From Prunus persica (lineage: Eukaryota; Streptophyta; Magnoliopsida; Rosales; Rosaceae): a DNA stretch of 64,000 nucleotides. Location: the NCBI RefSeq assembly GCF_000346465.2, contig NC_034011.1, forward strand, positions 19,261,928-19,325,927. The letters run 5' to 3'. Positions 22,261-33,989 of this stretch are shown here, in pieces; within the stretch, counting starts at the first letter, position 1, and each line of letters opens with the position of its first letter. Under the pieces are notes generated by a model that was given only the letters and a program-made list of their open reading frames with translations, was not told the DNA's origin and did not search any database. The translations under genes and the position numbers were made by a program.

Positions 22261-24003
22261 ACTCGACCTAACCTCAGTTGCAATAGTAAAGGTGTTGAAT
22301 CATCTTGGTGAGTGGGAAATGCTTCACATTCCTGAAAGGTACATAATGATCGTAGAATTTACACTCAACTTCTTTTATTGCTCCCTTATAGATGATATCA
22401 TTTTTCTGTTGTGTGTTTTTATTTCTTTATAATTTTTCATAAAAACTTGATTCTGTCAGTGTCAAATGCACCAAAAGGGTAATCCTCTCTGTACATCGGG
22501 AATTTATGTTGTTATCAAGTCATCACTTCTTATAATTAATTTTTTTTATATAAGCATTTGAACATGAGACCTCTACTAGTATGCAAGTTAAACATCTTTT
22601 TTTTTTTTTTTTCTTTAGTACAAGTGACATTCATGTTTTTCATATTTCTAGCAGAAAAAAGAAGAAGAGATAATGATCATCACTTTTGATTTTAGGTTTG
22701 ATTATTATTTTTAGTACAACCTATTACACGTATTCATTGGGTGCTTGAGAATTTTGAACTTCTACCCGTATGAGTAGAAATGAAACGGCAAAACCACCTG
22801 AGTTATACACTTCACTGGCTATTTTTTTTTATTACTTTACATTTAAGCATATATATATATATATATACACCATTCACACACACATGCACGCGCGCAGACT
22901 TACACGTACTCTAATTTTATGTCTCCTTGGTATACATGTACAGAATAAATTCAATTTGTTGTCTTAACTTGCCTATCTTTGGTCCAAGAGAAGATCGTTG
23001 GGTGGCAAAAAATACGATGGAAGATGGAAAAGTGAGGTTCCTTTTTCTTTGTTTACACATGTTTTTGTTTTCGTGAGATATGCATGCATTGGTTAATGTT
23101 TTTACGATTGGCATTTGCAATCAGGTTTAATATTATTTGTACCATATTTATTCACTAGATCACCTCTTTAATAGGGATTCGGACCCTTTATATTAATTTT
23201 CTCTATTAGGATTAGCTTTGATTTTTCTTTACAAATGTTTTTCAAATCAGTGGATGCTGATTCCTATAATAGAGGTGACCCCACCAATGCATGTGCGACC
23301 TATTATATTAGAGAGGTTGTCAGTAATGTGATCAATAAATGTGGTCCAAATAACAAGACCCTGCATTTGTAAGACCACATTAATGATCATCTCTTTAAAA
23401 GAGGATCCCACATACCCCACCACCGTATGTGGGATCCATCCATATTAAAGAGGTGGTGAGTAATAATGTTGTCCAAATAGCAACACCCGATACATGTATA
23501 CCCATTAATTACTTCAAATTTTCTATGTTAAAATTGAGTTAATTACAGACACCCACGAACCTATCTTTCATAGACAATGGACGCCTCGAAGTTATCGGTT
23601 CCGGACTTGGATTTTGGGACAAGAGCAGTAACTGGCCTCTCCTTGATCAGGTCATACATCATCTTGAATTGATATTTGTTCAGATTGCAGCATCCATTTC
23701 AAAGAGAGGATTACTAAACTTATATCTACTTTAAAAAAAAAAATTAAGGTACGAGGAATTTGCTTCGAGTTTACAAAGGGTGCAAGAGTGCTTGTGGGCA
23801 TAAGTTTTGATGATGGAGCAAAAGAGTTTGAAATCCCTACTGATGAATTGGTTGAGATTGAAATCTCTTACCACGGTCAAGTCAACATTCTTGCCGGTCT
23901 AAATTGCGAAGCAAAGAGTATCCATCACTCCAAATTGCCGGTCCAAATTGAGATGGAAAAATTGCACAGCGTTCAGATACCTGAGGCCAATCTAGAGCAC
24001 TGA
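22261..24003 (+). CDS. Fusion gene 1, exons 8-11: DGK accessory-domain part
   Basis: Exons are 22261-22338, 22944-23031, 23549-23650 and 23749-24003, mutually in phase and with GT-AG borders. They read TSVAIVKVLNHLGEWEMLHIP, SICCLNLPIFG, SFIDNGRLEVIGSG...LLDQ and ICFEFTKGARV...ELVEIEISYHGQVNILAG, matching in order the plant DGK accessory domain (SIVCLNLPSF, DDGL.EVVGF, IRFEFHKGA, VEISH.GQVNMLA). The stop at 24001 comes earlier than the acidic tail of typical DGKs. Exon 8 needs two bases before it, whereas exon 7 supplies one, so direct joining gives a stop within a few codons. Either an unseen exon lies between or the 3' part is no longer translated. Confidence 0.7.
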
Positions 24004-24340
24004 ACAAATGAAACAAATGTAACAGTGAAACTTTATTGATATTTTGTCAACAACTGGTGTATGTTTTATTTTTTATTTTTGTTTTTGTGTGTGTAACAGT
24101 GAAACCTAACCTCAGTTGCAATAGTAAAGGTCTGAATTTCAACAAGCTTGAAAACTGATTAATATATTAAAACAGCTGTAAAACTGATTAATTAACAACA
24201 GATTTAACTAAACTGATAACAGAACCAATATAAGTTTGACAACTCAATCTTATACCAAAAGACAATAATGCCCTTCGAATCCTATCGTTACTCCCTCCTA
24301 TAGGCTATCCTATAGAAGATGAGCCTTGTCCTCAAGGATA
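24004..24340 (+). other. 3' UTR-like region shared by three copies
   Basis: It matches 58586-58830 and 33405-33600 (AACTGATTAATTAACA, TTTAACTAAACTGATAACAG). Inside it, 24105-24133 repeats the start of DGK exon 8 (CCTAACCTCAGTTGCAATAG), which suggests a join between duplicated DGK copies. Confidence 0.6.
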
Positions 24341-24344
24341 TATA

Positions 24345-25409
24345 CGGTGTATCGCACCGAAGTCCATTCGTTGTCTTAGCATGCCAACCTTTGTTTTACC
24401 TTCATTTTTATCCTTGTAAAATGCATGGATCATGTTTCTGTTCCGTGATTGTAATATATGCAATATTATACACCCTTCGATTAAAGTTTTCTTGGTTGAA
24501 ATCGACTTAACCTGGCCCCATCTTTCATAGATGACGGACGCCGTGAAATTATTGGTTTCAAGCATGTTTTTCTCAAGAGTGAACGTTGCAGTCGCCTTGA
24601 TCAGGTCATATCTCTTCGACATATGTTTAAACTGCCCTTTTGCTTCTTCAGACTCATTACATGAATGTTGTTAATGTAAGAACTCTATTTCAGTTCACAT
24701 CTATTTAGGAATCCAATTTGATCAGGGATACAAGGGAGAGATAAGCTGGGTATACACGGATAAGTTTGATAGAGTTGAAGCTCTATCTCACTTGTGGAAT
24801 ATCTATTATATTAGGCTATGGATTCATGAGGTGATAAGGATAAGCTTTAAGGATTCCTTTATGGGCTAGGAACCTCAAGGCTCTCACCTATAAAACTAAG
24901 GCTTTAGTCCCCACTCTCATGCACAGAAAACACTCATATTCCTACCCATATAGGAGAGATTTAGAGTGCATAGAGAGAGGAAGACCAAGGCCAGTTCGTG
25001 TGTTTTTGCTGCTGTTGCTGTGCTTGCTCTAATGGCTTCTCAAGGTTAGTGCTTATAGATTACATGTGAAATAGAACTTACAGTTAAGTGCCCTCCAAAT
25101 GTGCTACCAAGGAATAAGTTTTACATCTTCTCTTACATTTGTATCAAAAGATGATTAATTTTGCTTTTTCCCCTTGAATTTAGGTAAGATGAATTCGCTT
25201 CGAGTTTATAGAGGGTGCAGCTGAAGTTGTGAACATCCGAGCACCATGGAAAAAAAAACCCACTTGATGGTTTGGTTGAGATTGAAATCTCATACTGTCA
25301 AGTCAACTTTCTTGCCCTTCCAAACTGCCCGGCAAAAAGTATCGGTGACTCGTCCCGATCTAGAGCTTCTGAAATTGGTGTTGATAACAATGCTAAGGAT
25401 TACTCTCAA
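24345..25409 (+). pseudogene. DGK accessory-domain pseudogene b (5' part, before CACTA-2)
   Basis: This is a second, DGK-only set of exons. Exon-9-like sequence is near 24360-24400 (SPFVVLACQPLF). Exon-10-like sequence ends at 24604 (DDGRREIIGFKHVFLKSE then LDQ), but its acceptor has decayed to CTTAAC. An exon-11-like part starts at 25194 with IRFEFIEGAAE and DGLVEIEISY. It carries TGA at its third codon and a frameshift in the A9 run near 25247. A solo LTR sits in the intron. The exon continues beyond the CACTA-2 insertion at 29560. It keeps the longer C-terminal tail that gene 1 lacks, so it is not simply a copy of gene 1. Confidence 0.75.
24675..25082 (+). mobile_element. Solo LTR, 408 bp
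   Basis: It begins TGTAAG and ends CTTACA, and is flanked by a perfect 5-bp duplication GTTAA (24670-24674 and 25083-25087). A TATAAAACTAAGG promoter-like box is followed by a pyrimidine-rich transcript-start region, as in LTRs. The duplicate at 33965-33985 (GAATGTTGTCAAGTGCCCTCC) has no insertion, giving an empty site. Confidence 0.88.
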
Positions 25410-28400
25410 CACTAGTAAAAAAAACCCCTTGCGCGACGAAAAACTATTCGTCGCTCAAAGTCACTTTGCGCGACGAAACTCGAAACTTCGTCGCTCAAAG
25501 TCTTGCGGGACCAAATTTTGAGCGACGAAAAATAATTCGTCGCGCAAAGTCACTTCGCGCGACAAACTTTTGTGCGACGACAATACATCGTCGCTCAAAG
25601 TCTTGCGTGACCAAATTTTGCATGACGAAAAATAATTTGTCGCTCAAAGTGACTTTGCGTGACGAAATAGTAAACTTCGTCGCGCAAAGTCCTTATAAAA
25701 ATAAATAAAATAAAATAATTATTTTTTAAAATCTTTGCATGACGTAATCCAAACATTTCGTCTCCTAAACCAATTTATTTTTGTTTTTTTATTTTGTATG
25801 CATAACACTTAAGAAATTAAACGGTATATATATTTACTAAGTAACTTTAAATTTATTTTAGATCGGATCGGATTTTTGTTAGAAAAATATATTATTGTTG
25901 TTCGGACCAGGTTTTTGTTAGAAAATATATATTTTAAATTGACGATCGAATTAGTTCATTGTATTCATATAGGGTCAAGGAGTGTAGCTGTAAAAAATCA
26001 TCAAAATCGAAGTTAAATTAACCGTTAAATCGTGATTTTTCATTATAACCATCGAAAATTTTTGTTCCATTACTTGATCTCTGAATGTTTATTTTTTTTC
26101 GATTTTTGGCGTATATGATCTCGAAGTATAAAAAAATAAGTTTGACGGTTGGATCATTGAAACTAGTTTTGTTGAATGCATATGCCATCAAAATAATATA
26201 TTCACTAACAATTAAGAGTTTATTTATACTTTCGTTAAATATAACATAATATTTTGTGGTATCCACTAGTGTAAATATTTTAAATTGAAGATCAAATTCA
26301 GTCATTGTATTCATATAGGGTCAAGGAGTGTAGCTGTAAAAAATCATCAAAATCGGAGTTAAAATAACCATTAAATCATGATTTTTCATTTATAACCGTC
26401 GAAAAGTTTTGTCCCGTTACTTGATCTCTGAATATTTATTTTTTTCAATTTTTGGCGTATATGATCTCGAAGTATAAACAAACAAGTTTGACGGTTGGAT
26501 CGTTGAAACTAGTTTCGTAGAGTGTGTATGCCATCAAAACAATATATTCACTAACAATTAAGAGTTTATTTATACTTTTGTTAAATATAACATAAGATTT
26601 TGTGGTATCCACTAGTGTAAATATTTTAAATTGAAGATTAATCTAGTCATTGTATTCATATAGGGTCAAGGAGTGTAGCTGTAAAAAATCATCAAAATCG
26701 GAGTTAAAATAACCGTTAAATCATGATTTTTCATTTATAACCGTCGAAAAGTTTTGTCCCGTTACTTGATCTATGAATGTTTCTTTTTTCCGATTTTTGG
26801 CCTATATGATCTCGAAGTATAAACAAACAAGTTTGACGGTTGGTGGATCGTTGAAACTAGTTTCGTAGAATGCGTATGCCACCAAAACAATATATTCACT
26901 AACAATTAAGAGTTTATTTATACTTTCGTTAAATATAACATAAGATTTTGTGGTATCCACTAGTGTAAATATTTTAAATTGAAGATCAAATTCAGTCATT
27001 GTATTCATATAGGGTCAAGGAGTGTAGCTGTAAAAAATCATCAAAATCAGAGTTAAAATAACCATTAAATCATGATTTTTCATTTATAACCATCGAAAAG
27101 TTTTGTCCCGTTACTTGATCTATGAATGTTTCTTTTTTTCGATTTTTGGCGTATATGATCTCGAAGTATAAACAAACAAGTTTGACGGTTGGATCGTTGA
27201 AACGAGTTTCGTAGAATGCATATGCCATCAAAACAATATATTCACTAACAATTAAGAGTTTATTTATACTTTCGTTAAATATAACATAAGATTTTGTGGT
27301 ATCCACTAGTGTAAATATTTTAAATTGAAGATCAAATTCAGTCATTGTATTCATATAGGGTCAAGGAGTGTAGTTATAAAAAAATCATCAAAATCGGAGT
27401 TAAAATAACCGTTAAATCGTGATTTTTCATTTATAAGCATCGAAAAGTTTTGTCCCGTTACTAGATCTCTGAATATTTGTTTTTTACGATTTTTGGGGTA
27501 TAGGATCTTGAAGTATATACAAACAAGTCTTACGGTTGGATCGTTGAATGGTGTGTGTGTGTATATATATATATTAAGTAGCTTTAAATTTATTTATTTT
27601 GTACGTATAACACTTAAGAAATTGAATAGTATATATATTTATTAAGTAGCTTTCACCTTAATTATATTTTAAATCATAAAATAAATTTTTTAAATTTTTT
27701 TATTGTTCATAACAATTATTTTTATAAATTTGTGCTACAAACCAATTTTTCGTCTCCCAAAAGTTTGCGCGACCAACAGTTCGTCGTGCAAAACTCAAAA
27801 AATTTGGGCGAGTACCAAAAATGGGATGCGGGTTTTTAAAATTAAAAAAAAAACTTTAGACTTTGCGCGACCAATATTTTTCGTCGCGCAAAAATTTGGG
27901 CGGGTACCAAAAATGGGACGCGGGAATTTTTTTATATAATTTTTTTAAACTTTGTGCGACCAATATGTATTTTTCGTCGCGCAAAAAATGGATGCGGGAA
28001 TTTTTTTTTTTAAAATTTTTTTTAGACTTTGCGTGACCAATATTCCTATATTTGTCGCGCAAAACTTTGCACGATCAATATGTTTCGTCACGCAAAAGTT
28101 TGCGCGACCAATATTCCAATATTTTTTGTCGTGCAAAACTTTGTGCGACCAACAATATTTTTCGTCGCACAAAGTGATACGATTTTTAAAACCGAAATAA
28201 CTCCTCCACCATTTTCTCAATGTCTTTCTCTACTCTTACCTCTCCTCTCTCTTTCCCTCTCCCCAAATTCCACCCTTTCTCTCACACTCACTCCTCTCAC
28301 TTAATCTCTCATCTCCCTCTTCACTATCTCTCACTCTCACTCACTCTCTCATCTATCTTTTCACTATCTCTCACTCTCTCATCTCTCTATCACTATCTTA

Positions 28401-29559
28401 TCTAATTCTCTCACACTCACTTCTCCCTCTCATTCTCACTCACTCTCAATCTTGCCAAAAGGTATATTCTCTCCAAATTTTAAAATTTTTCATTAATATG
28501 TGTTTTTGGAGTTAGTTTTGAGTTTGTGTGGGGTTTGGTGTTGAGTAAAGGGGAGAGATTGGAGTTTGGGTTGGATTTGTGGTATAACAATTTTAGGGGA
28601 GATTATGCCTTTTTTTTTTTTTTTGGTTGTTATTTGACCATATTTATTTTTTTGTAGGTAATCATCGAGACTTTGATGGCTAAAGTTGAGGATTAGGAAG
28701 CTATCAAAACATATCATCCGCCACTACCACCACAATACGCTTGTATTAGGATTTTATTATTATACTTTGTTAATTTATGTGTACATTTTGAATATTATAT
28801 ACATATTTATTGGATAATTTGATCACTATTTTTCATATGTAATTTTATTTTGGATATGTCAATTTAAATTAAAGTAAGTTAAAAAAATCTTACAATTAAA
28901 TTAAATTTAAAAAGTAAAAATTCAAAAAAATTAATATAATTAAATTAATATCAATTTAAATTAAAGTGATTTAAAAAAATCATAAAATTAAATTAAATTT
29001 AAAAAGTTAAAATTTGAAAAAATTAATATTAAAGAAATAATAAAACAAAAAGTCAAAAACCTTGTGCGACAAAATATTTCGTAGCGCAAACTATTAAATT
29101 AGTTTATTTTAATTAAAAAAATTTTAAACACAAAAATATTTCGTTGCGCAAAACTCTAAAAATTTGGGTGGGTACCAAAAATGGGACGCGGGAATTTTTT
29201 ATTTTTTATAAATTTTTTTAAGACTTTGAGCGACCAATGTTTTTTGTCGCGCAAAACTTTGCGCGACCAATGTGTTTCGTTACGCAAAACTTTGCGCGAC
29301 AAATATTTTTCGTTGCGCAAACCTTTGTGCGACCAATGTTTTTCGTCGCGCAAAACTTTGCGCGACCAATATTTTTTCGTCATGCAAAGTAACTTTGCAC
29401 GACCAATGAAAAAACTTGGTCGCGCAAAGTCTTTCTTCACGATCTTTGCGCGATGGATTCTGCGCGACAAAGTTTCTGTCGCGCTGAAATTTGTGCGACT
29501 ACAATGTATTTTGCGCGACGAAATTCTCTTCATCGCGCAAAGTGTAAAATGTAGTAGTG
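25410..29559. mobile_element. CACTA-2, non-autonomous, 4.15 kb
   Basis: It begins CACTAGTAAAAAAAACCCC and the complement of its right end begins CACTACTACATTTTACAC. The 3-bp target duplication is CAA (25407-25409 and 29560-29562). Both ends carry GCGCGACGA/GCGCGACCA motifs. The middle holds 347-bp tandem repeats and, from 28190, a TC-rich block followed by GGTATATTC...TTGTAGGTAA, which resembles a leader exon and intron, with a start codon at 28675 that meets a stop after six codons. No transposase is encoded, so it would depend on another element. Confidence 0.88.
25930..27545. repeat. 347-bp tandem repeats inside CACTA-2
   Basis: TGTATTCATATAGGGTCA recurs at 25960, 26307, 26651, 27000 and 27346, spacing 344-349. 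There are about 4.6 copies, with about 90 percent or better identity by eye. The minus-strand frames seen in each unit are repeat-derived. Confidence 0.9.
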
Positions 29560-29777
29560 CAAGGACATAATAATAATAATAAGAAGTTCGATGCAGCAAG
29601 CACGTTCAAAGTCCCCCATGATGTTAACACTTCTAAAGGAGATAATGAGTCTGAAGAAGCAAGTACTTCTGAAGATTACTCTGAAGCAGATTATGAGTCT
29701 CAAGAAGCAAGCACTTCCATAATCCCCTATGATGATGGTAACACTTCTGAAGATGACTCAGAGTCTGAAGGAGATAA
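29560..29777 (+). pseudogene. DGK pseudogene b, C-terminal tail between CACTA-2 and CACTA-3
   Basis: Across the CAA duplication the reading frame of 25250-25409 resumes here. It contains KKFDAASTFKVPHDVN, the counterpart of the conserved KFGAADTFKIPDEVD end of plant DGKs, followed by an acidic Ser/Glu-rich stretch with repeats of the type SEEASTSEDYSE. It runs into CACTA-3 at 29778. This tail is good evidence that the cluster derives from a full DGK gene. Confidence 0.8.
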
Positions 29778-32700
29778 CACTAGTAAAAAAAAACCCTGGT
29801 GCGACCAAATTTTGCGCGACGAAAAACTATTCGTCGCACAAAGTCACTTTGCGCGATGAAACTCAAAACTTCGTCGCTCAAAGTCTTGCGTGACCAAATT
29901 TTGCACGACGAAAAACAATTCGTCGCGCAAGGTCACTTCGGGCGACAAACTTTTGTGCGACGACAATAAATCGTCGCTCAAAGTCTTGCGCGATGAAAAA
30001 TAATTCGTCACTTTGCGGGACAAACTTTTGTGCGACGACAATACATCGTCGCTCAAAGTGACTTTGCGCGATGAGACAATAAACTTCGTCGCGCAAAGTC
30101 CTTATAAGAATAAATAAAATAAATAAAATTATTTTTAAAAATCTTTTCCATGACGTAATCCAAACATTTCGTTGCCTAAACCAATTTATTTTTGTTTTTT
30201 ATTTTGTATGCATAACACTTAAGAAATTAAACGGTATATATATTTATTAAGTAGCTTTAAATTTATTATTTTAGATCGGATCGGATTTTTGTTAGAAAAA
30301 TATATTATTGTTGTTCGGATTGGGTTTTTGTTAGAAAATATAGATTTTAAATTGACGATCAAATTAGTTCATTGTATTCATATAGGGTCAAGGAGTGTAG
30401 CTGTAAAAAATCATCAAATCGGAGTTAAAATAACCATTAAATCGTGATTTTTCATTATAACCATCGAAAAGTTTTGTCCCATTACTTGAACTCTGAATGT
30501 TTATTTTTTCCAATTTTTGGCGTATATGATCTCAAAGTATAAACAAACAAGTTTGACGGTTGGATCATTGAAACTAGTTTTGTTGAATGCATATGCCATC
30601 AAAACAATATATTCACTAACAATTAAGAGTTTATTTATACTTTCGTTAAATATAACATAAGATTTTGTGGTATCCACTAGTGTAAATATTTTAAATTGAA
30701 GATCAAATTCAGTCATTGTATTCATATAGGGTCAAGGAGTGTAGCTGTAAAAAATCATCAAAATCGGAGTTAAAATAACCATTAAATCATGATTTTTCAT
30801 TTATAACTGTCGAAAAGTTTTGTCTTGTTACTTGATCTCTGAATGTTTATTTTTTCCGATTTTTGGCATATATGATCTCGAAGTATAAACAAAAAAGTTT
30901 ACCGGTTGGATCGTTGAAACTAGTTTCGTAGAATGCGTATGCCATCAAAACAATATATTCACTAACAATTAAGAGTTTATTTATACTTTCGTTAAATATA
31001 ACATAAGATTTTGTGGTATCCACTAGTGTAAATATTTTAAATTGAAGATCAAATTCAGTCATTGTATTCATATAGGGTCAAGGAGTGTAGCTGTAAAAAA
31101 ATAATCAAAATCGGAGTTAAAATAACCATTAAATCAAGATTTTTCATTTGTAACCGTCGAAAAATTTTGTCCCGTTACTTGATCTCTGAATGTTTATTTT
31201 TTCCGATTTTTGGCGTATATGATCTCGAAGTATAAACAAACAAGTTTGATGGTTGGATCGTTGAAACTAGTTTCGTAGAATGCGTATGCCATCAAAACAA
31301 TATATTCACTAACAATTAAGAGTTTATTTATATTTTCGTTAAATATAACATAAGATTTTGTGGTATCCACTAGTGTAAATATTTTAAATTGAAGATCAAA
31401 TTCAGTCATTGTATTCAGATAGGGTCAAGGAGTGTAGTTGTAAAAAAAATCATCAAAATCGGAGTTAAAATAACTGTTAAATCGTGATTTTTCATTTATA
31501 ACCATCGAAAAGTTTTCCCCCGTTACTAGATCTCTGAAGGTTTATTTTTTGCGATTTTTGGGTTATACGATGTTGAAGTATATACAAACAAGTCTGACGG
31601 TTGGATCGTTGAATGGTGTGTGTATATATATATATTTATTTATTAAATAGCTTTAAATTTATTTATTTTGTATGTATAACACTTAAGAAATTGAATAGTA
31701 TATATATTTATTAAGTAGCTTTAACCTTATTTATATTTTAAATCGTAAAATAAAATTATTTTATTTTTTATTATTCATAACAATTATTTTTATAAATATT
31801 GTGCTACGAACCAATTTTTCGTCTTTCAAAAGTTTACGCGACCAACAGTTCGTCGCGCAAACCTCTAAAAATTTGGGTGGATACCAAAAATGGGACGCGG
31901 GATTTGAAAAAAAAAATATTTTTTAGACTTTGAGAGACCAATATTTTTTGTTGCTCAAAACTTTGCGTGATCAATATATATTTTTCGTCGCGCAAAAATT
32001 TGGGCAGGTACCAAAAATGGGATGCGAGAATTTTTCTAGACTTTGCGCGACCAATATGTTTCATCGCGCAAAAGTTTGCGTGACCGATATTCCAGTATTT
32101 TTCGTCGCGCAAAGTGATACAGTTTTTAAAACCGAAATAACTCCTCCACCATTTTCTCAATGTCTTTCTCTACTCTTACCTCTCCTCTCTCTCTTTCCCT
32201 CTCCCCAAATCCCACCATTTCTCTCACACTCACTCCTCTCACTTAATCTCTCATCTTTCTCTCCACTATCTCTCACTCTCACTCACTCTCTCATCTCTCT
32301 TTTCACTATCTCTCACTCTCACTCACTCTCTCATCTCTCTATCACTATCTTCTCTAGTTCTCTCACACTCACTTCTCCCTCTCATTCTCACTCACTCTCA
32401 ATCTTGCCAAAAGGTATATTCTCTCCAAATTTTAAAAAAATTTCATTAATAAGTGTTTTTGGAGTTAGTTTTGAGTTTGTGTGGGGTTTGGGGTTGAGTA
32501 AAGGGGAGGGATTGGAGTTTGGGTTGGATTTGTGGTATAACAATTTTAGGGGAGATTATGCCTTCTTTATTTATTCATTTATTTTGTTATTTGACCATAT
32601 TTGTTATTTTTTTTTTGTAGGGAATCATCGAGACTTTGATGGCTAAAGTTGAGGATTAGAAAGCTATCAAAACATATCATCCGCCACTACCACCACAATA

Positions 32701-33213
32701 TGCTTGTATTAGGATTTTATTATTGTACTTTGTTAATTTATGTGTACATTTTGAATATTATATTTATATTTATTGAATAATTTGATCACTATTTTTCATA
32801 TGTAATTTTATTTTCAATATGTCAATTTAAATTAAATTAATTAAAAAAAATCATACAATTAAATTAAATTTAAAAAGTAAAAATTCGGAAAAAATTAATA
32901 TCAATTTAAATTAAAGTAATAAAAAAAATCATACAATTAAATTAAACTTAAAAAGTAAAAATTTGAAAAAATTAATATAATTAAATTAATATTAAAGAAA
33001 TAATAAAACAAAAAGTCAAAAACCTTGCGCGACAAAATATTTTGTCGCGCAAACTATTAAATCAGTTTATTTTAATTAAAAAATTTAAAACACAAAAAAT
33101 ATTTCGTCGTGCAAAACTCTAAAAATTTGGGCGGGTACCAAAAATGGGACGCGGGAAATTTTATTTTATTTTATAATTTTTTTAAGACTTTGCGCAACCA
33201 ATGTTTTTTGTCT
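29778..33213. mobile_element. CACTA-3, non-autonomous, 3' end missing
   Basis: It starts CACTAGTAAAAAAAAACCC, as CACTA-2 does, only 218 bp after it, and has the same internal order: motif array, 347-bp repeats, TC-rich leader block (32140-32420), AT-rich stretch, GGGACGCGGG block. Homology stops near 33213 (CCAATGTTTTTTGTC), about 320 bp before the expected right end, so it was truncated by deletion or a join. Confidence 0.85.
30345..31620. repeat. 347-bp tandem repeats inside CACTA-3
   Basis: The landmark TGTATTCATATAGGGTCA recurs at 30373, 30717, 31063 and 31410 (last copy with one change). There are about 3.7 copies, one fewer than in CACTA-2. Confidence 0.9.
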
Positions 33214-33329
33214 CAAATCCTGCTTTCTCTCCGATATTTCTGAAGCTCATTGCTAGCGAAACAGAAGGCGGATTGAACAAATGAGTTTCCCAAACCCATA
33301 CCAGGATTCCCAAACCCATACGAGAGCAC
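33214..33329. other. Unassigned junction sequence
   Basis: Unique-looking sequence between the broken end of CACTA-3 and the next DGK fragment, with two copies of CCCAAACCCATAC. No match is recognised. Confidence 0.4.
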
Positions 33330-33985
33330 AGAATGGACTCTCCTTGATCAGGTCATACATCATCTTGAATTGATATTTGTTCAGATTGCAGCATCCATTT
33401 CAACAACTGGTGTATTTTTTATTTTTTGTTTTTGTTTTTTGTGTGTGTGGTCTGAATTTCAACAATTGGTTTACAAGCTTGAAAACTGATTAATTAACAA
33501 CAGATTTAACTAAACTGATAACAGAACCAATATAAGTTTGACAGCTCAATCTTATACAAAAAGACAATAATGCCCGTCGAATCCTATCGTTACTCCCTCC
33601 TATAGGCTATCCTATAGAAGATGAGCCTTGTCCTCAAGGATATATACGGTGTTTCTCGCCAAAGTCCATTCGTTGTCGTAGCTTGCCAACCTTTGTTTTA
33701 CCTTCATTTTTATCCTTGTAAAATGCATGGATCATGTTTCTGTTCTGTGATTGTAATATATGCAATATTATACACCGCTCGATTAAAGTTTTCTTGGTTG
33801 AAATCGACTTACAGACAACCCGGCCCCATCTTTCATAGATGATGGACGCCATGAAATTATTGGCTTCAAACATGTTTTTCTTCAGAGTGAACGTTGCAGT
33901 CGCCTTGATCAGGTCATATCTCTTCAACATATGTTTAAACTGCTCTTTGCTTCTTCAGACTCATTATATGAATGTTGTCAAGTGC
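33330..33985 (+). pseudogene. DGK pseudogene fragment c
   Basis: It starts inside exon-10-like sequence (TGGACTCTCCTTGATCAG, then intron). The intron runs straight into the 3' UTR-like sequence at about 33400, so exon 11 has been deleted compared with 58226-58620. A second partial set follows, matching 24300-24660: an exon-9-like piece near 33660 and an exon-10-like piece ending at 33912, with an acceptor TTACAG still present but a frame error before SFIDDGRHEIIGF. Confidence 0.75.
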
Positions 33986-33989
33986 CCTC

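Noticed and set aside
26802..27354. Repeated minus-strand frames beginning MNTMTEFDLQFKIF in the 347-bp units (also 30501-31409)
   Set aside because: They recur once per tandem unit, lie in non-autonomous CACTA DNA, have no family match and vary in length by simple indels.
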